DNA of 64,000 bases from positions 85,083 to 149,082 of the forward strand of contig CAJPGC010000030.1 in assembly GCA_905339405.1 (NCBI GenBank), given 5' to 3'. Shown piece after piece: positions 34,560 through 43,137 of the stretch (its first letter is position 1; the number at the start of each line of letters is the position of its first letter). The stretch comes from an uncultured bacterium. Lineage in GTDB: Bacteria; Desulfobacterota; GWC2-55-46. The position numbers were made by a program, and so were the translations under genes. The notes under the pieces were generated by a model. That model had not been told where the DNA came from and searched no databases. It saw only the letters and a list, made by a program, of their open reading frames with translations.

Positions 34560-35078
34560 TCAATATTTTATGAGCGAGAATATCTGGTTGGGCGCGAGCT
34601 TGTCCCTGCCCTTGAGCTCTTCGAGCTCGACGATGAAGGCGCACTCGACTATGTTGCCGCCCATCTGGGTCACGAGCCCGGCTACCGCCGCGGCTGTGCC
34701 GCCTGTGGCCAGCAGGTCGTCGGCGATGATTATGTTCTGCCCCGGCTGGATGGCGTCCTGGTGTATCTCCAGGCTGTCGGTGCCGTACTCGAGCGAATAG
34801 CTCGTCTTGTGCGTCTTGTGGGGCAGCTTGCCGGGTTTTCTGACGAGCACGACCCCTGCGCCGAGCTTATAGGCCAGCGCCGCGCCGACGACAAAGCCCC
34901 TGGCTTCGATGCCGACGACCAGGTCTATCTTCTGGCCGATGTACCTGTGCCCCAGCAGGTCGACCATGCGGTTGAACATCGCAGGGTCCTTGCAGAGGGT
35001 GGTGATATCCTTGAAGAGTATCCCCTTCTTGGGGAAATCAGGGACGTCCCTGATGGAGCTTTTGAGCATATCGGTCAT
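34560..35078 (-). CDS. apt: Adenine phosphoribosyltransferase
   Basis: 172 residues, standard length. Converts adenine and PRPP to AMP in purine salvage, in the cytoplasm. '[20 protein letters not shown]' is the family's N-terminus, '[20 protein letters not shown]' precedes the flexible loop '[10 protein letters not shown]', and '[20 protein letters not shown]' is the PRPP-binding motif. It follows rpoS on the same strand with a 70-base gap. Confidence 0.95.
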   Translation of the reverse strand: MTDMLKSSIRDVPDFPKKGILFKDITTLCKDPAMFNRMVDLLGHRYIGQKIDLVVGIEARGFVVGAALAYKLGAGVVLVRKPGKLPHKTHKTSYSLEYGTDSLEIHQDAIQPGQNIIIADDLLATGGTAAAVAGLVTQMGGNIVECAFIVELEELKGRDKLAPNQIFSLIKY

Positions 35079-35148
35079 TTTATCTTCTTCTCTCCTTATG
35101 ACGGTAGTCCGTTCGCGGATTTCGGCCAGAGGATATTACCATAAAGGG

Positions 35149-36060
35149 TCATACCGCATCAAGCGAAGCGACGTTGTCGCTGGCGATTATCCTCTTGAGC
35201 TTGTCCATCGCCTTGACCTCTATCTGGCGGACGCGCTCCCTTGTGACGCCCAGGGCCCTTCCTATCTCCTCGAGAGTCTCCGGGCTCCCGTTGCCTATGC
35301 CGAACCTGCGGTTCAGTATCCTGCGCTCGCTTTCGTCGAGCATGGCCATCCAGGCGCGCACTTTTTTCGCCTTGCGCGACCGGTCGAGCATCTCGAACTG
35401 CGTAGGGAAGCTCGCGTCTTCCAGCTTATCGAGGAGCGACTGCTCGGAGCCGTCCGGCAGGGCCGCCTCAAGGGAATAACTCTTTTTGCTGACCAGGTCG
35501 AGTTTTTTGACGTACCTGCCGGAAAAGCCGGTCCTCTCGGCAAGCTCGCTGCAATCAGGCTCTCTGGAAAGGGTCATGGTGAGCTCGCGCTGGGCGCGGC
35601 TCAGCTTGGAGATATCGGCGGAGACGTGTATAGGGAGCCTTACGACGTTGGCCTGGTTGGCCACGGCCCTCTCTATGGTCTGCCTTATCCAGTAAGTGGC
35701 GTAAGTCGAGAATTTGCAGCCCTTGGCGGCCCTGAACCTCTCGACCGACTTGATTAAGCCGATGTTCCCCTCCTCGATTAGGTCCTGGATGGGAAAGCCC
35801 CTGTTTATGTATTTCTTGGCGATATTTACGACGAGGCGCAGATTGGCCTCTATCATCCGGGTGCGGGCCAGGGAATCTCCCCTGGCAACCTTCTTGGCGA
35901 GCAGCCTTTCCTCGGCTGGTTTAAGGAGCGGGAACTTGCGTATCGAGCTGAAGTATTGCCTTACAGAATCAGTTGAAAGCCCTTCACGCGGTTCTTTTTC
36001 ATCGGTACGGGTCCGATTCCAGTTGAAAGTGCCGTCAAACGCGCTCTCAATCTTCTCCAT
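35149..36060 (-). CDS. rpoS: RpoS-like group 2 sigma-70 factor
   Basis: 303 residues. Region 1.2 'STDSVRQYFSSIRKFPLL', region 2 'LVVNIAKKYINRGFPIQDLI' and 'KFSTYATYWIRQTIERAVAN', region 3, and region 4 with the helix-turn-helix 'TLEEIGRALGVTRERVRQIE'. The large non-conserved insert of the main sigma factor is missing, so this is an alternative group 2 sigma. The neighbours nlpD, pcm and surE in the same order as in gammaproteobacteria support the rpoS name. A GTG frame to 36099 is open; ATG 36060 after GGGAAGG is preferred. Confidence 0.88.
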   Translation of the reverse strand: MEKIESAFDGTFNWNRTRTDEKEPREGLSTDSVRQYFSSIRKFPLLKPAEERLLAKKVARGDSLARTRMIEANLRLVVNIAKKYINRGFPIQDLIEEGNIGLIKSVERFRAAKGCKFSTYATYWIRQTIERAVANQANVVRLPIHVSADISKLSRAQRELTMTLSREPDCSELAERTGFSGRYVKKLDLVSKKSYSLEAALPDGSEQSLLDKLEDASFPTQFEMLDRSRKAKKVRAWMAMLDESERRILNRRFGIGNGSPETLEEIGRALGVTRERVRQIEVKAMDKLKRIIASDNVASLDAV

Positions 36061-36156
36061 GGCTTCTACCTTCCCTTCATTCAGATAGTCCGGGAACACA
36101 TGAAGCTCAAACCTCGGCTGACTCCGGTGTAACGTATTTTTACATCTTTTTCATAT

Positions 36157-36864
36157 CTAAGGCAAGAAAAAAAGCGGGTTCCTTACAGTTTTGCCGGAAC
36201 GGACCTCGAAATGCAGGTGGGTGGTGGTAGCGTTCCCCGACCTGCCGACGGTAGCTATCGAAGCCCCTTTATTGACCTTTTCCCCCATTTTCACGAGGTT
36301 TTCCTTGTTGTGTGCATATACGGTGAAAAAGCCGTCGGAGTGCTTCAATATGACTATCTTCCCGTAGCCCCTCATGTCGGAATCGATATAGGCGACCTCG
36401 CCGGAGTCGGCGGCTTTCACAGGCACCCCTTCGGCCGCTTTTATGTCTATTCCACCGTGCCTAGTGCCGTTCCTCATGCCGAAATTCGAGATGACCTTGC
36501 CTGAAACCGGCCAGAGGAACCTGTCGCGCTGGATGACTACCCTGCCTTCCGGCTCTTCCTTTTCAACTTCAGCATCGGCTTCGGCATTTTTTTTCTTTGA
36601 GGGCGGGACATACGGCTTGACCTTGCGCACTTGGGAGACGCCCGGTATGTACAGGAGCCTTCCCGCGCTCAGCTCGGCAGGGTCCCTTATGTCGTTGAGC
36701 TCGGCGACGTCCTGGATGTCGACCCCGTAGGTCTTGCTTATCCTCCAGAGGGTCTCGCCCTTGCCTACCTTGTGGTAGACGCCGGGGCCAATGCAGCCGG
36801 TCGCGATAAAAAGGGGGAAAAGGACGGTTATAAGGAATTTCTTGAATGAGGGCGGCATTTTCAT
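36157..36864 (-). CDS. nlpD: NlpD-like LysM / M23 peptidase lipoprotein
   Basis: 235 residues. Lipoprotein signal with lipobox 'FIATGC'; LysM domain ('YHKVGKGETLWRISKTYGVD', about 30-75) for peptidoglycan binding; C-terminal M23 domain (about 115-235). The M23 zinc ligands look complete: His and Asp in 'RHGGIDI', and His-x-His in 'THLHFEV', with 'YAHNKE' between. E. coli NlpD has lost these ligands and only activates amidases; this protein may be an active endopeptidase. The start overlaps the stop of the SLOG-family gene by ATGA. Confidence 0.9.
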   Translation of the reverse strand: MKMPPSFKKFLITVLFPLFIATGCIGPGVYHKVGKGETLWRISKTYGVDIQDVAELNDIRDPAELSAGRLLYIPGVSQVRKVKPYVPPSKKKNAEADAEVEKEEPEGRVVIQRDRFLWPVSGKVISNFGMRNGTRHGGIDIKAAEGVPVKAADSGEVAYIDSDMRGYGKIVILKHSDGFFTVYAHNKENLVKMGEKVNKGASIATVGRSGNATTTHLHFEVRSGKTVRNPLFFLP

Positions 36865-37331
36865 TGCCCTGCCTTCAGGGCTTCAAGAGCAAGGCGGACA
36901 GCTTCGGAGGCATCATCAGCTTTTTTGATATCATGCGTCAAGTCCCATGTCCTGAGGCCTATTACGGGCTTCGAGGCCTTCAAGGCAAGCGCGATCTCCG
37001 AGAGAGTCCCATAGCCGCCGCCTATGGCAACAGCCGCGGCCGCGCTCCGGACGATAAGGAGGTTACGCATCTCGCCAAGTCCGGTAGGGATCGGTACATC
37101 TATGTACTGGTTTGCGGCGGACGCATCGAGCCCGGGCAGGATGCCGATTGTAAGCCCCCCTTTTGACTTCGCGCCCCTGGCAGAGGCTGCCATGACCCCT
37201 CCGAGGCCGCCGTTCACCAGGGCGAACCCGGCTTCGGCGATCAAAGCGCCGACTTCAAAGGCAAGCGCGTTCAAGGACTCGTCCTCAAGGCCGCTGCCTA
37301 TTACGGCTATGAGAGGCCTGCCGCCCATCAT
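36861..37331 (-). CDS. SLOG/TIGR00725-type nucleotide-binding protein
   Basis: 156 residues. Rossmann-like fold of the LOG/DprA superfamily: 'IAVIGSGLEDESLNALAFEV', 'ALVNGGLGGVMAASARGA' and 'AVAIGGGYGTLSEIALALKA', the last being the GGxGT-x2-E phosphate-binding motif. The small family is often annotated TIGR00725 and binds a nucleotide or nucleotide-derived ligand; the reaction is not known. It sits between pcm and nlpD with overlapping stop and start on both sides, so it is an inserted member of the surE-rpoS operon. Confidence 0.83.
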   Translation of the reverse strand: MMGGRPLIAVIGSGLEDESLNALAFEVGALIAEAGFALVNGGLGGVMAASARGAKSKGGLTIGILPGLDASAANQYIDVPIPTGLGEMRNLLIVRSAAAAVAIGGGYGTLSEIALALKASKPVIGLRTWDLTHDIKKADDASEAVRLALEALKAGQ

Positions 37332-38056
37332 CAGAGGAAACGCTCCCTCGGGGCCTCCTGCCAGCCCTGCTTGCCGATGAGCTTGACGAACTTGCAGCCC
37401 CCGAGGACTTCGGTTTCGGCGCTGCCGTCTTCCCTCCTCGTGATGCGAAGGAGCTTTTGGGCCTCTTCCTCGCCAACGGGAATAACGAGCCTGCCGCCGG
37501 GCTTCAGCTGCCCTATGAGGGCGTCCGGCACAACCGGCGACCCGGCTGTGACGATGATGGCGTCGAATGGCGCCTCGTCAGGCCAGCCGAGCGTGCCGTC
37601 GGAGACCCTTATTATGACGTTGGGGCACATGAAGCCGTCAAGGAGCTTTCTCGACCTGGCGGCTATTTTACCAAGGCGCTCGATGGAGTAGACCTTGTGG
37701 GCCATCATGGACAGGACTGCCGACTGGTAGCCCGAGCCGGTGCCTATCTCGAGGACTTTTTCATCGCCCCTCAAGCCGAGAGATTCGGTCATGAAGGCGA
37801 CCATGTACGGCTGGGATATCGTCTGTTTTTCGCCTATCGGGAGGGCGTGGTCCGTGTAGGCCTGCGACCAGAGCGCCTCATCGACGAAAAGGTGCCTGGG
37901 GATGGTCAGCATGGCGTGGAGCACCTCTGGCTGGTTTATGCCCCTGGGTATGAGCTGTGTGTCCAGCATGTTCTGCCTGGAACGCTCGTAAATGTCCCTC
38001 TTCACCTTAAGGGTAGAAAAGTTCCTCATGGAAAAGCCGCTCATCTTATCTTCCAT
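37331..38056 (-). CDS. pcm: Protein-L-isoaspartate O-methyltransferase
   Basis: 241 residues. Methylates isoaspartyl residues to start repair of aged proteins. '[20 protein letters not shown]' and '[20 protein letters not shown]' are the family's N-terminal signatures; '[20 protein letters not shown]' binds SAM; '[20 protein letters not shown]' closes the active site. The chosen start follows GGAG; a Met four residues later would overlap surE by exactly ATGA. Downstream it overlaps the SLOG gene by one base. Confidence 0.93.
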   Translation of the reverse strand: MEDKMSGFSMRNFSTLKVKRDIYERSRQNMLDTQLIPRGINQPEVLHAMLTIPRHLFVDEALWSQAYTDHALPIGEKQTISQPYMVAFMTESLGLRGDEKVLEIGTGSGYQSAVLSMMAHKVYSIERLGKIAARSRKLLDGFMCPNVIIRVSDGTLGWPDEAPFDAIIVTAGSPVVPDALIGQLKPGGRLVIPVGEEEAQKLLRITRREDGSAETEVLGGCKFVKLIGKQGWQEAPRERFL

Positions 38057-38811
38057 CCCTTGAGCTCCTCTATGGAGGAGTGATTTGTCATGTCAAGGTG
38101 AATGGGGGTGATGGAGATGTATCCGTCCTGGACGGCCCTGAAATCGGCGTCTTTGCCCCCTTCCCACCTTTCCAGGTCTCCGCCTATCCAGTAATACTTC
38201 CTGCCCCTCGGGTCGAGCTTCTCGACCACTGCGTCCGCGAAAAAACGCTTTCCCTGGGTCGTGACCCTGTAGCCTTTTATGTTCTTCACCGCCGGGACGT
38301 TGACGTTCAAGAGCGTGTCCCTGGGAACGCCCTTTTTGAGGACGTACCTCGCAAGCCTTGCGGCGAAGGCGGCCGCCTGCCTGAAGTCAAAGTCGCTTCT
38401 GGCCGCCAGAGAGACCGCTATTGACGGTATGCCCAGGAGAGTTCCTTCCATGGCGGCCGAGACGGTCCCGGAATAGGAGACGTCCTCGCCCATGTTGCCT
38501 CCCTTGTTTATGCCCGAGACGACTATGTCCGGCCTCACGGGTATTACCCCGTGGATGGCCAGCGTCACGCAGTCGGTCGGGGTGCCGTCGACCGCGTACA
38601 TCTTCGGCCCTGCCTCGTCGACCCTCAAGGGCCTGTGGAGGGTGAGCGAATGGCTCGCGGCGCTCTTCTCCCTGTCGGGGGCGACGACGTAGACGGTGCC
38701 GACCCTCCTGAGGGCGGAGGCGAGCTTTAATATACCCTCCGAGCGGATTCCGTCGTCGTTGGATACGAGTATGGTCTTTTTAGCGTTGTCAGGCATAAGT
38801 TTTAAGGTCAT
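38041..38811 (-). CDS. surE: 5'/3'-nucleotidase SurE
   Basis: 256 residues. Metal-dependent nucleotidase active on nucleoside monophosphates, linked to stationary-phase survival. '[18 protein letters not shown]' carries the metal-binding DD, '[11 protein letters not shown]' and '[15 protein letters not shown]' follow, and '[20 protein letters not shown]' completes the active site. First gene of the surE-pcm-SLOG-nlpD-rpoS run. Starts at 38859, 38811 or 38796 are all in frame without a clear ribosome site; most homologues begin just before ILVSNDDG, so the true start may be 38796. Confidence 0.92.
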   Translation of the reverse strand: MTLKLMPDNAKKTILVSNDDGIRSEGILKLASALRRVGTVYVVAPDREKSAASHSLTLHRPLRVDEAGPKMYAVDGTPTDCVTLAIHGVIPVRPDIVVSGINKGGNMGEDVSYSGTVSAAMEGTLLGIPSIAVSLAARSDFDFRQAAAFAARLARYVLKKGVPRDTLLNVNVPAVKNIKGYRVTTQGKRFFADAVVEKLDPRGRKYYWIGGDLERWEGGKDADFRAVQDGYISITPIHLDMTNHSSIEELKGWKIR

Positions 38812-38912
38812 GCAAATATAATAAAATCCATACGGAAATACAATATGTTTAAACCTCATGGGCTGGCCTCATAGCCCTTTTTTCAGGAAGACAGAGCGGA
38901 AAACCCAAACTG

Positions 38913-38921
38913 TGCTATAAT
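38913..38921 (+). promoter_or_regulatory. Predicted extended -10 promoter of glgB
   Basis: TGC directly followed by TATAAT (38916-38921), an extended -10 element; no good -35 is present. About 35 bases lie between it and the glgB start. Confidence 0.55.
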
Positions 38922-38956
38922 TTACCCTCAAAAATTACGAGGGGGCTGTCCCGAAG

Positions 38957-40894
38957 ATGAACGGAGTCAAATCTGCCGGAGAGGCGCTCGTCGTCCACGA
39001 CGCGAGCCATATCAGCGACCACGACATATATTTTTTCAAGGAAGGCAACCACTTCTCCCTCTACAACAAGCTCGGCGCGCACATAACCGAAAAAAACGGC
39101 GTCAGGGGCGTGCACTTCGCGGTCTGGGCGCCGAACGCCGAGCGCGTCTCAGTCATAGGCGACTTCAACGGCTGGAACACGGAAACACACGTCCTCAAGG
39201 TGCGCGACGACTGGTCCGGCATATGGGAAGGCTTCATCCCGGCGCTGGACACCGGGACCCTGTACAAGTACCACATAAAATCGAGGTATTACGGCTACAG
39301 CGTCCAGAAGGGCGACCCGTTCGCCTTCCACTGGGAATGCCCGCCTAAAACGGCGTCCGTCGTCTGGGACCTCTCGTACAAATGGGGAGACGGCGAATGG
39401 ATGAAAAAAAGGAAAGCGCATAACGGGCTCGACAAGCCCATCTCGATATACGAAGTCCACCTCGGCTCGTGGAAAAAGGTGCCGGAAGAGGGCAACAGGT
39501 CTTTGAGCTACCGCGAGATGGCCCCGCAGCTCGCGGAGTACGTAAAAGAGATGGGGTTCACGCACGTCGAGTTCCTTCCCATAATGGAACACCCGTTCTA
39601 CGGCTCGTGGGGCTACCAGACGCTCGGGTACTTCGCGCCGACGTGCAGGTACGGCACTCCGCAGGATTTCATGTACCTCATCGACTACCTCCACCAGAAC
39701 GACATAGGCGTCATCCTCGACTGGGTGCCCTCTCACTTCCCCGGCGACGAGTACGGCCTCTCTTATTTCGACGGCACGCACCTTTTCGAGCACTCGGACA
39801 TGAGAAAGGGCTTCCACCCGGACTGGGGCAGCTACATTTTCAACTACGGCAGGCACGAGGTCAGGGCCTTCCTCATAAGCTCGGCCATGTTCTGGTTCGA
39901 CAAGTACCACATCGACGGCATGAGGGTCGACGCCGTGGCCTCGATGCTCTACCTGGACTACTCGAGGAAAGAAGGCGAATGGCTCCCGAACGAGCACGGC
40001 GGCAGGGAGAACATAGAGGCCATCGGGCTCCTCAAGAGCCTCAACGAAGCCATATACCGCGAGTTCCCGGACGTGCAGACCTTCGCCGAGGAGTCCACAG
40101 CGTGGCCGATGGTCTCCAAGCCGACATGGCTCGGAGGGCTCGGCTTCGGCATGAAATGGAACATGGGCTGGATGCACGACACGCTCAAATACTTCTCGAA
40201 AGACTCAGTCTACAGGAAGTACTACCACAACCAGCTGACATTCAGCATCTGGTACGCCTTCACCGAAAACTTCATATTGCCGCTCTCGCACGACGAGGTC
40301 GTGCACGGCAAGGGCTCTCTCATCGGCAAGATGCCCGGTGACGAATGGCAGAGACACGCCAATTTGCGCCTGCTCTTCGGGTACATGTACGGGCACCCAG
40401 GCAAGAAGCTCCTGTTCATGGGCCTCGAGTTCGGGCAGGTACGCGAATGGACGCACGACTACAGTCTGGAGTGGCACGTCCTCCAGTACCCATACCATGC
40501 TGGAGCCAAGGCTTGGGTCAGGGACTTGAACCGCCTGTACAAGAACGAAAAAGCCCTCCACGAGCTCGATTTCTCGCCCGAGGGCTATGAATGGGTAGAC
40601 TTCCACGACTGGGAGAACAGCGTGGTGAGCTTCATAAGGAAGTCCCATACCACGAACGAGAAGATACTCGTGGTCTTGAACCTCACGCCGGTGTACAGGC
40701 CGGAGTACAGGGTCGGCGTGCCTGAAGGCGGCTGGTGGCAGGAGGTATTGAACAGCGATTCAGAGATGTACGGGGGGAGCGGAAAGGGCAACCTCGGGGG
40801 GATACATTCAGAGGAGATAGCCGCTCACAAGCGGCACGACTCGATAAACATGACCCTGCCGCCTCTGGCGGCGGTCTTTTTCAAGAAGGGATAG
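38957..40894 (+). CDS. glgB: 1,4-alpha-glucan branching enzyme
   Basis: 645 residues. Forms alpha-1,6 branches in glycogen. An N-terminal CBM48 domain ('GVHFAVWAPNAERVSVIGDF') precedes the GH13 barrel. Catalytic residues are visible: the nucleophile Asp in 'DGMRVDAVASMLYLDYSRKE', the acid Glu in 'FAEESTAWPMVSKP' and the third Asp in 'LPLSHDEVVHGKGSL'. 'YEVHLGSWKK' and 'SWGYQTLGYFAPTCRYG' are typical of the family. No other glycogen genes lie in the window. Divergent from surE. Confidence 0.95.
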   Translation: MNGVKSAGEALVVHDASHISDHDIYFFKEGNHFSLYNKLGAHITEKNGVRGVHFAVWAPNAERVSVIGDFNGWNTETHVLKVRDDWSGIWEGFIPALDTGTLYKYHIKSRYYGYSVQKGDPFAFHWECPPKTASVVWDLSYKWGDGEWMKKRKAHNGLDKPISIYEVHLGSWKKVPEEGNRSLSYREMAPQLAEYVKEMGFTHVEFLPIMEHPFYGSWGYQTLGYFAPTCRYGTPQDFMYLIDYLHQNDIGVILDWVPSHFPGDEYGLSYFDGTHLFEHSDMRKGFHPDWGSYIFNYGRHEVRAFLISSAMFWFDKYHIDGMRVDAVASMLYLDYSRKEGEWLPNEHGGRENIEAIGLLKSLNEAIYREFPDVQTFAEESTAWPMVSKPTWLGGLGFGMKWNMGWMHDTLKYFSKDSVYRKYYHNQLTFSIWYAFTENFILPLSHDEVVHGKGSLIGKMPGDEWQRHANLRLLFGYMYGHPGKKLLFMGLEFGQVREWTHDYSLEWHVLQYPYHAGAKAWVRDLNRLYKNEKALHELDFSPEGYEWVDFHDWENSVVSFIRKSHTTNEKILVVLNLTPVYRPEYRVGVPEGGWWQEVLNSDSEMYGGSGKGNLGGIHSEEIAAHKRHDSINMTLPPLAAVFFKKG

Positions 40895-40954
40895 AGATCT
40901 ACCCATCTCCCCTGCCCCCACAGCGGAGATGGAAAAACACAAAACCAAAAAGAA

Positions 40955-41040
40955 GTCATTGCGAGCGCAGCAAAGCAATCTCATATTCGGGTAAATCTGC
41001 CGCCTTGAGATTGCTTCGTCGTTACACTCCTCGCAATGAC
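40955..41040. repeat. MITE/REP-like palindromic element
   Basis: 86 bases with terminal inverted repeats GTCATTGCGAG / CTCGCAATGAC and an inner pair GCAAAGCAATCTCA / TGAGATTGCTTCG. Lies in the gap between convergent glgB and the sugar dehydrogenase gene. This sequence type is scattered through many environmental bacterial genomes. No coding potential. Confidence 0.8.
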
Positions 41041-41065
41041 GAAAAAAATTATACCCCTCCTTCTA

Positions 41066-41100
41066 AAAAGGGGAAGAGAGATTATCCCTACCTCTTCCCC
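41066..41100 (-). terminator. Terminator overlapping the end of the sugar dehydrogenase gene
   Basis: On the - strand GGGGAAGAG pairs with CTCTTCCCC and is followed by TTTTT. The upstream arm is made by the last codons of the gene, so the stop codon falls in the loop. Confidence 0.7.
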
Positions 41101-42263
41101 TTTGCCTTTTTCTTCGGCGCTTCATAAGTAACTTTGTAAACAGCTCCAGCGTGGTCGTCGGAGACGTACATTGCCCCGTCCCTGCCCGCGTGCACGTCTA
41201 CAGGCCGTCCCCACGCTTCTTTTCCGGTGTGCCAGCCGGTTATCACGTCGAAAGGCTTGCCTGCCGGAGAGCCTTTTTCATTGAAAGGCACAGCCACCAC
41301 TTTATAGCCGGTCGGCACGCTCCTGTTCCATGAGCCGTGGAACGCGATGAGAAGTGAATTTTCGACCATATTCGGGAACTTCAGGCCATAGCCGAAAGCC
41401 ACCCCCAGCGGCGCGGAATGCGCCTGCATCTCAACCTCTGGCGCCGTAGTCCCGGCGCAGCGGCCCGCGCTGCCGAGCTGAGGGTCAGGGACCTTGTTGC
41501 CGTAGCAGTAGGGCCAGCCGTAGTCTTTCCCCTGCTCTATAAGATTGACTTCTTCGGGAGGGATGTCCTCTCCAAGCATGTCAGTTCCGTTGTCGACTCC
41601 CCACAGCTTCCCTGTTATTGGATCGAATTCAAGGCCAACGGTGTTCCTCAACCCCGTCGCGAAGAGCTCGGCCTCCTGGCCGGTAAACTTCAATACCGCC
41701 GCCCGCCTCTTGTCCTCCTCGATACAGGCGTTGCAGCTCGAACCTGCAGCCACATAGATGGCCTTATCAGGCCCGACGGCTATCGTCCTTGTCCAATGTC
41801 CGCCGCCTGAGGGCACGTCGTTCGTTATGACTTTTTTGGAGTCCGCCTTGAGGTCGCCGTCGTCGTCCCTCAGAGCGGCCACGCTTCCGGCCTCAGCGAC
41901 GAGCAACTCTCCGTCGGTGAACGCAAGCCCGTGAGGCCTCTTGAGCCCCCTGGCGTACACTATGACCTCGTCCGCGGCCCCGTCCCTGTCCCTGTCAGGC
42001 AGGGCCAGCACCGTCCCGTCTGAAGGGACCGACAGAAAAAGCACCCCGTCGGCGTTTTCCGCCATGAACCTCGCCCCCTCCACGCCGGAGACAAAGACCG
42101 ATACGCTTATGCCAGGAAGGACTTTCAATTCCCTTTTTTCAGCGAAGGTCCCTTTCTTGAACTTCTGCGGCACCCCGAGCTCAACCTGCCGTAGCTCAAG
42201 GCATAAGCCATCTTGCGGCAAAAGTAAAATGAGCAGGGCTATTATGGCAAACGATGTTTTCAT
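41088..42263 (-). CDS. PQQ-dependent sugar dehydrogenase-like periplasmic protein
   Basis: 391 residues. Signal peptide ('IIALLILLLPQDGLC'), then a six-bladed beta-propeller of the soluble glucose/sorbosone dehydrogenase family: 'VLPGISVSVFVSGVEGARFM', 'GLKRPHGLAFTDGELLVAEA', 'GLRNTVGLEFDPITGKLWGV', 'GKDYGWPYCYGNK', 'LIAFHGSWNRSVPTGYKV'. It would oxidise aldoses or related substrates with PQQ in the periplasm. The tail is lysine-rich. The frame is open to 42332, but the Met at 42263 begins the signal peptide. PQQ binding is inferred from family. Confidence 0.85.
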   Translation of the reverse strand: MKTSFAIIALLILLLPQDGLCLELRQVELGVPQKFKKGTFAEKRELKVLPGISVSVFVSGVEGARFMAENADGVLFLSVPSDGTVLALPDRDRDGAADEVIVYARGLKRPHGLAFTDGELLVAEAGSVAALRDDDGDLKADSKKVITNDVPSGGGHWTRTIAVGPDKAIYVAAGSSCNACIEEDKRRAAVLKFTGQEAELFATGLRNTVGLEFDPITGKLWGVDNGTDMLGEDIPPEEVNLIEQGKDYGWPYCYGNKVPDPQLGSAGRCAGTTAPEVEMQAHSAPLGVAFGYGLKFPNMVENSLLIAFHGSWNRSVPTGYKVVAVPFNEKGSPAGKPFDVITGWHTGKEAWGRPVDVHAGRDGAMYVSDDHAGAVYKVTYEAPKKKAKGKR

Positions 42264-42371
42264 GATATGAGTGTACTTGGGAGCGGCCCCGGCCGCAACC
42301 TTCGGGCCTGCGTAAAACGTGTTTCTGTACAACGGCTGCGGCGAGTCTTCGGCATTTAAAATGCTGCACCG

Positions 42372-43016
42372 TTACGGCATAGGCTTCAGGCGGTCCTTGA
42401 ACCACCTGGCGGCCAGCTGCGCGACCTCTTCGAGCGCGCCTGGCTCCTCGAAAAGATGGGTCGCCCCGGGCACTATGACCATCTCCTTCTCCGCCGTTAT
42501 CTTCTCGTAAGCTTTCCTGTTGAGGTCGATGACCAGCTCGTCATGGCCCCCGACTATGAGAAGCGTCGGCGACTTCACGAGCGGCAGGGATTCCATCGCC
42601 AGATCCGGACGCCCTCCCCTGGAGACGACCGCGCCTATCGCGCCGCCAGCTGAAACGGCCGACCTCAACGCAGCAGCGGCCCCGGTGCTCGCGCCAAAGT
42701 ACCCTACCCTCAGAGTGCCGGTCTTCTCCTCAGAAGCTGCCCACCTGGTCACGCCGTCGAGCCTTTCAGCGAGAAGCCCGATGTCGAACCTCATCTCGTA
42801 ATCCACGTCCTCTTCACGGGTAAGGAGGTCCATGAGCAACGTCGCTAGCCCCGCCTTCCTCAACACACCGGCCACGTAGTTGTTCCTCGGGCTGTGGCGC
42901 GAACTCCCGCTGCCGTGCGCGAACAATACTATCCCTTCAGCCCCCTCGGGTATCGCCAGCATACCCTCGAGCACGGCCCCGTCAACAGGTATGTAGACGT
43001 GCTTTTCGTGGTTCAC
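42372..43016 (-). CDS. Alpha/beta hydrolase (dienelactone hydrolase-like)
   Basis: 214 residues. 'IVLFAHGSGSSRHSPRNNYV' is the oxyanion region, 'VGYFGASTGAAAALRSA' holds the nucleophilic serine, 'LLIVGGHDELVIDLNRKAYE' the acid and 'VPGATHLFEEPGALEEVA' the histidine. Members of this subgroup are often fused to or next to phosphoribosyltransferases; here it is free-standing. The substrate is unknown. Confidence 0.83.
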   Translation of the reverse strand: MNHEKHVYIPVDGAVLEGMLAIPEGAEGIVLFAHGSGSSRHSPRNNYVAGVLRKAGLATLLMDLLTREEDVDYEMRFDIGLLAERLDGVTRWAASEEKTGTLRVGYFGASTGAAAALRSAVSAGGAIGAVVSRGGRPDLAMESLPLVKSPTLLIVGGHDELVIDLNRKAYEKITAEKEMVIVPGATHLFEEPGALEEVAQLAARWFKDRLKPMP

Positions 43017-43093
43017 ATTAGCCCCAAACCTGATTTCCCAAATGATTTGAGTATCGCCGCGCCTTCCCGGCCTGTCAAGGCGGCAGGTTTTTC

Positions 43094-43123
43094 GGGGGGA
43101 ACTTTCTATAGAAAGTTCCCCCC
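43094..43123. repeat. Palindromic repeat, copy 2
   Basis: GGGGGGAACTTTC-TATA-GAAAGTTCCCCCC, a perfect 13-bp stem with a 4-base loop, nearly the same as the element at 28808-28837. Lies 14 bases 3' of the sthA stop. No T-run follows on the - strand, so it is more likely a dispersed repeat that may also protect the transcript end. Confidence 0.8.
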
Positions 43124-43137
43124 AAAAGCCAAAAAAC

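Noticed and set aside
39149..40177. 342-codon open frame opposite glgB
   Set aside because: Antisense shadow of a fully conserved branching enzyme.
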